Assembly (NCBI GenBank): GCA_020850025.1
Contig: JADZFI010000454.1
Coordinates: forward strand, 1-9,745
Direction: 5' to 3'
Source: Saprospiraceae bacterium
GTDB lineage: Bacteria; Bacteroidota; Bacteroidia; Chitinophagales; Saprospiraceae
DNA length: 9,745 bases
The notes under the pieces were generated by a model. That model was not told where the DNA came from. It was given only the letters and a program-made list of their open reading frames with translations, and ran no database searches. Below are positions 6,209 to 9,745 of this stretch, one piece after another (positions within the stretch are counted from its first letter, which is position 1; the number at the start of each line of letters is the position of its first letter). The position numbers and the translations under genes are program-made.

Positions 6209-7342
6209 ATGCGCTCTATCCTACACCTCGATCTCGACGCCTTTTTTGTGGCGGTGGAACAATTGCGCAACGATGCCTTGCGGGGCAAACCGCTGATCAT
6301 TGGTGGCAGCAGCAACCGGGGCGTGGTGGCATCGTGCAGTTACGAAGCCCGGGCTTTCGGGGTGCGTTCAGCCATGCCGATGCGGCAGGCGCTGCAATTG
6401 TGCCCGGATGCCCTGGTGCTGCGGGGCGACATGGAAACCTATTCCAAATATTCCGGCCTGGTGCGGGAGGTGATTGAAGATCAGGCGCCTTTATACGAGC
6501 AGGCTTCCATAGATGAGTTTTATCTCGATCTGACGGGCATGGATCGCTACATAGGGTGCTGGAAATGGAGCCGGGAGTTGCGCGATCGGATTCTGCGGGA
6601 AACGGGCCTGCCGTTATCGCTCGGGCTTTCGGTGAATAAAACCGTGTCGAAAGTAGGCACGGGGGAGGTAAAGCCCAATGGGGCTAAACTGATAGAAGCC
6701 GGCACGGAAAAAGCGTTTTTATCCCCTTTGCCGGTGGGACGCATTCCTTTCATCGGACGGGAAACGGAACGACGGCTCTCGCTCATGGGCGTGCGCACCT
6801 GCGGGATATTGAGCGAGATTCCGCCGCGTTTGTTGCAAAGGGAGTTTGGCAAAAACGGCCTCATTATGTGGAAAAAGGCCAACGGGGAAGACGACAGTCC
6901 GGTAGTGCCCTACCGCGAGCAGGATTCCATTTCAACCGAACGCACCTTCCATGCCGACACCATTGATATGCGTTTTTTGCAGGATGAACTGCGCCGACAA
7001 ACCGCTCAATTGGCCTCCCAGCTGCGTGCCCTGGGCAAACTCACGGCCTGTGTAACGGTCAAGCTCCGCTACGCCGATTTCAACACCTTTACCAAACAGG
7101 CCAAAATTCCTTACACCGCTCAGGACAGCTTGCTGGAATCGAAGGTATTGCAATTGTTTGAACAACTATACGAACGCCGGCAGGCCATCCGGCTGCTGGG
7201 GGTGCGTTTCAGCGAACTGGTGCAGGGATCCAGCCAACTCAATCTGTTCGACAACACAGAAAAGGAGGCGCGTCTGCTCGAAGCCATGGATAAGATCCGG
7301 AACCGGTTTGGGAAGCAGGCGGTACGGAAGGGAGGGAAGTGA
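6209..7342 (+). CDS. dinB: DNA polymerase IV (Y-family translesion polymerase)
   Basis: A 377-residue Y-family polymerase that copies past damaged template bases without proofreading. The catalytic residues are intact: D8 in ILHLDLDAFFVAVE, and D102/E103 in QASIDEFYLDLTG. F13 occupies the steric-gate position of E. coli DinB. The palm and fingers (SCSYEARAFGVRSAMPMRQA), the helix-hairpin-helix thumb (about 160-215) and the little-finger domain (about 240-340) follow in order. QLNLF at 343-347 is a textbook sliding-clamp-binding motif, followed here by a 30-residue basic tail. It is an active polymerase rather than the catalytically dead ImuB. The gene lies 141 bp after the dnaE-type gene on the same strand. 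No promoter is recognisable between them, so co-transcription is likely. No Shine-Dalgarno is seen before ATG 6209. The stop TGA is the first triplet of a TGAGTACATGAGTGA repeat. Confidence 0.93.
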   Translation: MRSILHLDLDAFFVAVEQLRNDALRGKPLIIGGSSNRGVVASCSYEARAFGVRSAMPMRQALQLCPDALVLRGDMETYSKYSGLVREVIEDQAPLYEQASIDEFYLDLTGMDRYIGCWKWSRELRDRILRETGLPLSLGLSVNKTVSKVGTGEVKPNGAKLIEAGTEKAFLSPLPVGRIPFIGRETERRLSLMGVRTCGILSEIPPRLLQREFGKNGLIMWKKANGEDDSPVVPYREQDSISTERTFHADTIDMRFLQDELRRQTAQLASQLRALGKLTACVTVKLRYADFNTFTKQAKIPYTAQDSLLESKVLQLFEQLYERRQAIRLLGVRFSELVQGSSQLNLFDNTEKEARLLEAMDKIRNRFGKQAVRKGGK

Positions 7343-7460
7343 GTACATGAGTGATGAGGGGGAAATTCAGCTTGGTTATTCTCGGATGCCAGAGGTAGCG
7401 CCTCTCCCTCTACACTCATGTACTCATGTACTCTTCACTCATGTACTCATTCATGTACTC
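7341..7460. repeat. TGAGTACATGAGTG repeats between convergent dinB and SRAP genes
   Basis: On the + strand GAGTACATGAGTG starts at 7341, overlapping the dinB stop. CATGTACTC, the reverse complement of GAGTACATG, occurs at 7417, 7425, 7440 and 7452; two of these copies extend to CACTCATGTACTC (7413-7425 and 7436-7448). The last copy contains the SRAP stop codon at 7459-7461. The inverted copies could form a long hairpin that ends both transcripts. A smaller hairpin, AGAGG-TAGCG-CCTCT, lies at 7391-7405. No gene is seen in 7343-7458. Confidence 0.8.
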
Positions 7461-8136
7461 AAAACAGCGTCCATTCTTCCGGCTGTTCATCCTGCAGATC
7501 CGGGGCATCATAGCCGGGCTTGTTGAGTTTTTCGGATATACGGTACATACTGAGCAGATCGTCCGGGGGCGGGTGGAGCAGTTGAAGACTTTCTTCCAGT
7601 GGGCTGTGGGAGAGCCAGCGGCGGCACTCGTCGGGGGTGGAGAAGATGACCGGCATGCGGTCGTGCAGCCCGGCCATTTCGCGGTTGGGCGTGGTGGTAA
7701 TGATGGAAAAGGTGCGTTTGGTTTGGCCGCCCTGGTTCCATTCGTCCCAGATACCGGCGAGGAAGAGAAGTTGTTCGTCTTTACGGAAAATGCGGTACGG
7801 GATCTTGCGGGCGCCTTGTTTGCGCCATTCGTAGAAGCTGTCGGCAGGAACCAGGCAATGCCTGCGGTGGATGGATTCCCGGAAAGAGGGTTTTTCTTCA
7901 ATGCCTTCCGCGCGTGCGTTGATGAGTTTGCCGCTGTTTTTGCCGTCGGCACTCCAGTGCGGCACGAGCCCCCACTCCATGCGTTGCAGTTGATCGGGAT
8001 GATCATCGGCAATGACCAGCGCCTCATGGGTTGGTGCGATGTTATAGCTCAGCGGCAGTTCTGCGGGGAGTTGCACCAGCTCTGCCAGCGCTTTTTGCTG
8101 TTTTGCCTTCGGGACAAAGGAATAGCGACCGCACAT
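7459..8136 (-). CDS. SRAP-domain protein (YedK/HMCES-type abasic-site DNA-protein crosslinker)
   Basis: A 225-residue SOS-response-associated peptidase family protein. Known members (E. coli YedK, human HMCES) bind abasic sites in single-stranded DNA through a thiazolidine link to the N-terminal Cys2, shielding them from cleavage and error-prone synthesis. All key residues are present: C2 in MCGRYSF (exposed once Met is removed), N73 in LINARAEG, E103 in DSFYEW and H158 in AGLHDRMPV. SYNIAPT (30-36) and MEWGLVPHW (53-61) are further family blocks. ATG 8136 was chosen because Cys must be residue 2; an earlier in-frame ATG at 8193 would bury it. The gene starts 1 nt after the stop of the TerB-like gene (TGATATG junction), so the two are almost surely co-translated. 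It converges on dinB, and its stop lies in the shared repeat. Confidence 0.93.
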   Translation of the reverse strand: MCGRYSFVPKAKQQKALAELVQLPAELPLSYNIAPTHEALVIADDHPDQLQRMEWGLVPHWSADGKNSGKLINARAEGIEEKPSFRESIHRRHCLVPADSFYEWRKQGARKIPYRIFRKDEQLLFLAGIWDEWNQGGQTKRTFSIITTTPNREMAGLHDRMPVIFSTPDECRRWLSHSPLEESLQLLHPPPDDLLSMYRISEKLNKPGYDAPDLQDEQPEEWTLF

Positions 8137-8137
8137 A

Positions 8138-8590
8138 TCAGAGTTGATTTTTGACCACCAACACGTCCAGCGCGTTAAAGGCCACATCGTCATCTACCCG
8201 GAATTTGCCCTTCAGATACAGGAATATCTTGTGCTCCTGGGGGGTTACCACGCCGTCGGCCAGCATCATGTCGAGGCAATGATAGAATAGCGGCAAGCGG
8301 GTCTGCTCGCGGATAGCGCCCATGGCAGCATCAATGAGGGCCGCAGAACTACCAGCCTGCTCAAAGTACCGGGTGGCCGCTTCCACCAGCACCTCCGGAT
8401 CGGAACCGATGAAGATGTTGCGGCTTTTCAAGGTCGTCATCAAAGCGGCCGTACCGCCGGGGCCATTAATTTCATCTGCCCGGCGACAGGCAAACATCAC
8501 GGAGGCACAGGCCTCCGCTTCGTCGGTAATTTTTACCTGTTTGGCATCTGCTGCCGTATTCGTTGCAAAAAAATCCTGTGGAGTACTCAT
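8138..8590 (-). CDS. TerB-like protein
   Basis: A 150-residue, probably cytoplasmic all-helical protein. The C-terminal half, LFYHCLDMMLADGVVTPQEHKIFLYLKGKFRVDDD (about 101-135), has the acidic LADG...E pattern of TerB-family domains. The earlier ACASVMFACRRADEING (28-43) may be the matching half-repeat. TerB domains are acidic metal-binding modules found in tellurite-resistance and stress or defence gene sets; the exact role here is unknown. ATG 8590 is preferred over TTG 8632, which falls inside a repeat array. TATCTTG on the - strand just upstream (8606-8600) is one base short of the -7 consensus and would give a nearly leaderless mRNA. The stop is separated by one base from the SRAP gene, which suggests a functional link to abasic-site handling (inference). 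Confidence 0.75.
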   Translation of the reverse strand: MSTPQDFFATNTAADAKQVKITDEAEACASVMFACRRADEINGPGGTAALMTTLKSRNIFIGSDPEVLVEAATRYFEQAGSSAALIDAAMGAIREQTRLPLFYHCLDMMLADGVVTPQEHKIFLYLKGKFRVDDDVAFNALDVLVVKNQL

Positions 8591-8612
8591 GGGGGGCAAG
8601 ATACGGGTTTTA

Positions 8613-8748
8613 GACGATGGACTGTTGGACAATGGACGATGGTCTGTTGGACAATGGACAATGGACGATGGACTTGGGCTCGATTAAATGAAAATGATCC
8701 ATTACCCCGAGCCCAAGTCCAACGTCCATTGTCCAACAGTCCATCGTC
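8613..8748. repeat. GACRATG heptad array with long inverted repeats
   Basis: Two 22-bp direct units start at 8613 and 8635 (GACGATGGACTGTTGGACAA then TG; the second differs at one base), followed by further GACAATG and GACGATG words. The 26 bases 8613-8638 are perfectly complementary to 8723-8748. Alternatively, 8655-8682 pairs with 8708-8735 at 27 of 28 positions around a 25-nt loop. The region lies between the stop of the right-edge T9SS gene and the TerB-like start, so it may terminate the former. No T-run follows. No gene is seen in 8591-8755. Confidence 0.9.
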
Positions 8749-8755
8749 CAAAAGT

Positions 8756-9745
8756 CTACTGTTTCACCACCTTCTTCACCTGGAGGCCTTCTTCGCCGCG
8801 CAGTTGCACGAAGTAGAGTCCGGCGCTGAGGTTTTGGAAGTCGAGGGTGCGGCTGTGGAGTCCGGGCTGGAGCAGTCCTTCGGAGGCCAGGTTGAGCACC
8901 TGATGTCCGAGTGCATCCAGTACGATGATGTCCATTTGTTGTGCCTGTCCTATTTCCCACTGCAGCCAGGTTTTAGCGGTGGTAGGGTTTGGGGAGAGGC
9001 TGGTTTGGTAGTCGGCTTGTGTCGGGTTGTTGGTGCCTACCAGCACCTGGTGTGGCGGCAGAGACACGTCGTCTACCCAGGCGCGGTCGCCATTGGCACT
9101 GGCCAGATCGTCTTTTTGATAGATCCAGGAAAGCTTGTGTACGCCGGCAGTAAGTGGATAACTCACTTCACCCCAAGGCACCACACCGCTCCAGGCATCC
9201 ACCTCTACATTATCCACCATAAAACGCAGGAAGTCATAATCCTGCTCACTGCCCACCCGGCGAGCAAAGGTCACGGTTCCGGGGGCTGTAAAATCGAGGG
9301 TAAGGTTCATCACCGATTGCTGGTTGTGGGTAATGATGCCCGAACGGGAGGAATAGTTACCGGTATAGGCTGAGCTGGGAGTAATGAACCAGGGTTTGTT
9401 GCCGTCCATGTCCCAGGGGAAATCGGCATAGGTCTGGCCTTCATAGGTTTCCAGGATCGGGTTGATGGTATAGGGGCCGAAGCTTTGCTGGGCGGAATAG
9501 TTGCCGGCTTCCACTACGTATTCAAAATTGGCCAGGGCCACCTGTGGCGCGTCCGGCGAAACCGTTACCTGGAAAGTAGCATCGGCGGTACCCGTAACGG
9601 CATCAATGGGTCCCAGGGTCACCGGGCCGCTGATGGTCAGCCAGGGGGAATCGGTGGTAAGCGTACCCAGGGCATCCGGGCTTGGGCTGAGGCCCACATT
9701 CAGGTTTTTGATGGTAATGACGGTTTCTTCGCCACTTTCCATGCG
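8756..9745 (-). CDS. C-terminal part of a large T9SS surface protein with adhesin-like module (partial)
   Basis: The gene begins outside the window; 329 residues are visible and the frame is open to base 9745. The first part (about 1-100) looks like an Ig-like or beta-rich linker. The middle (about 100-235) resembles the jelly-roll 'cleaved adhesin' modules found behind gingipain-type C25 cysteine peptidases in Bacteroidota. It has ETYEGQTYADFPWDMDG at its start, DFLRFMVDNVEVDAWSG, then KLSWIYQKD and RAWVDDVSLP at its end. The last 80 or so residues form a type A sorting domain: LSPNPTTAKTWLQW, IIVLDALGHQVLNL, LSAGLYFVQLRGEEG and the basic end VKKVVKQ. Export by T9SS and surface display follow from this. 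A peptidase upstream is a guess, as no catalytic residues are visible. The stop TAG touches the GACGATG-type array. Confidence 0.85.
   Translation of the reverse strand, partial: RMESGEETVITIKNLNVGLSPSPDALGTLTTDSPWLTISGPVTLGPIDAVTGTADATFQVTVSPDAPQVALANFEYVVEAGNYSAQQSFGPYTINPILETYEGQTYADFPWDMDGNKPWFITPSSAYTGNYSSRSGIITHNQQSVMNLTLDFTAPGTVTFARRVGSEQDYDFLRFMVDNVEVDAWSGVVPWGEVSYPLTAGVHKLSWIYQKDDLASANGDRAWVDDVSLPPHQVLVGTNNPTQADYQTSLSPNPTTAKTWLQWEIGQAQQMDIIVLDALGHQVLNLASEGLLQPGLHSRTLDFQNLSAGLYFVQLRGEEGLQVKKVVKQ

Noticed and set aside
6209..7342. ImuB, the inactive Y-family partner of DnaE2
   Set aside because: D8, D102 and E103 are all present, so this is an active DinB-type polymerase; no ImuA is found either.
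8137..8193. Upstream in-frame ATG of the SRAP gene at 8193
   Set aside because: SRAP chemistry needs Cys as residue 2, which only ATG 8136 provides; the extra residues overlap the TerB-like gene.
8613..8748. Possible CRISPR array or IS terminal repeats
   Set aside because: There are no regular spacers and no transposase frame between or beside the inverted arms.

Overview
The window looks like chromosomal DNA of a Bacteroidota bacterium, probably a Saprospiria- or Chitinophagia-like lineage. Three things point there. Two truncated genes at the window edges end in type IX secretion system (T9SS) C-terminal sorting domains. Several upstream regions carry the phylum's -7 promoter element TAnnTTTG. 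The start codons have almost no Shine-Dalgarno sequences. Coding DNA is GC-rich and the intergenic stretches are much more AT-rich or repetitive.

Layout from left to right. Positions 1-201 hold the 3' end of a secreted T9SS substrate on the + strand. It converges on a long-form glyceraldehyde-3-phosphate dehydrogenase (259-1710, -), and a perfect 15-bp inverted repeat separates the two. Upstream of gap come its -7 promoter element, six tandem 11-bp units and a 13-bp direct repeat. Next is a small exported protein with a SPOR-like C-terminal domain (2006-2653, -), which has a good intrinsic terminator and a consensus promoter. An AT-rich divergent region leads into a DNA-damage-tolerance locus: a short DnaE-type polymerase (3023-6067, +) followed by a DinB/Pol IV (6209-7342, +). 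Facing them on the - strand are a TerB-like protein (8138-8590) and an SRAP/YedK-type abasic-site-binding protein (7459-8136), with 1 nt between them. The right edge (8756-9745, -) is the C-terminal part of a large T9SS surface protein with a gingipain-type adhesin-like module.

The most notable gene-level feature is a single in-frame TAG at 3827-3829 that splits the DnaE frame into an N-terminal PHP piece and a polymerase piece. The frame and the family-like sequence continue directly across it. A ribosome-binding-like AAGGAG placed 6 nt before an in-frame ATG (3854) makes re-initiation conceivable, so the gene may be a recent pseudogene, a split or recoded gene, or a sequencing artefact.

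The most notable DNA-level feature is a set of short-period arrays between genes: 11-bp TTTCGCACAGA, 7-bp GACGGTR or GACRATG, 9-bp TCAAACCCC, and TGAGTACATGAGTG words. Four gene stop codons (dnaE, dinB, the SRAP gene and the right-edge T9SS gene) lie inside or at the very edge of such arrays. One array forms very long inverted repeats between the TerB-like gene and the T9SS gene.
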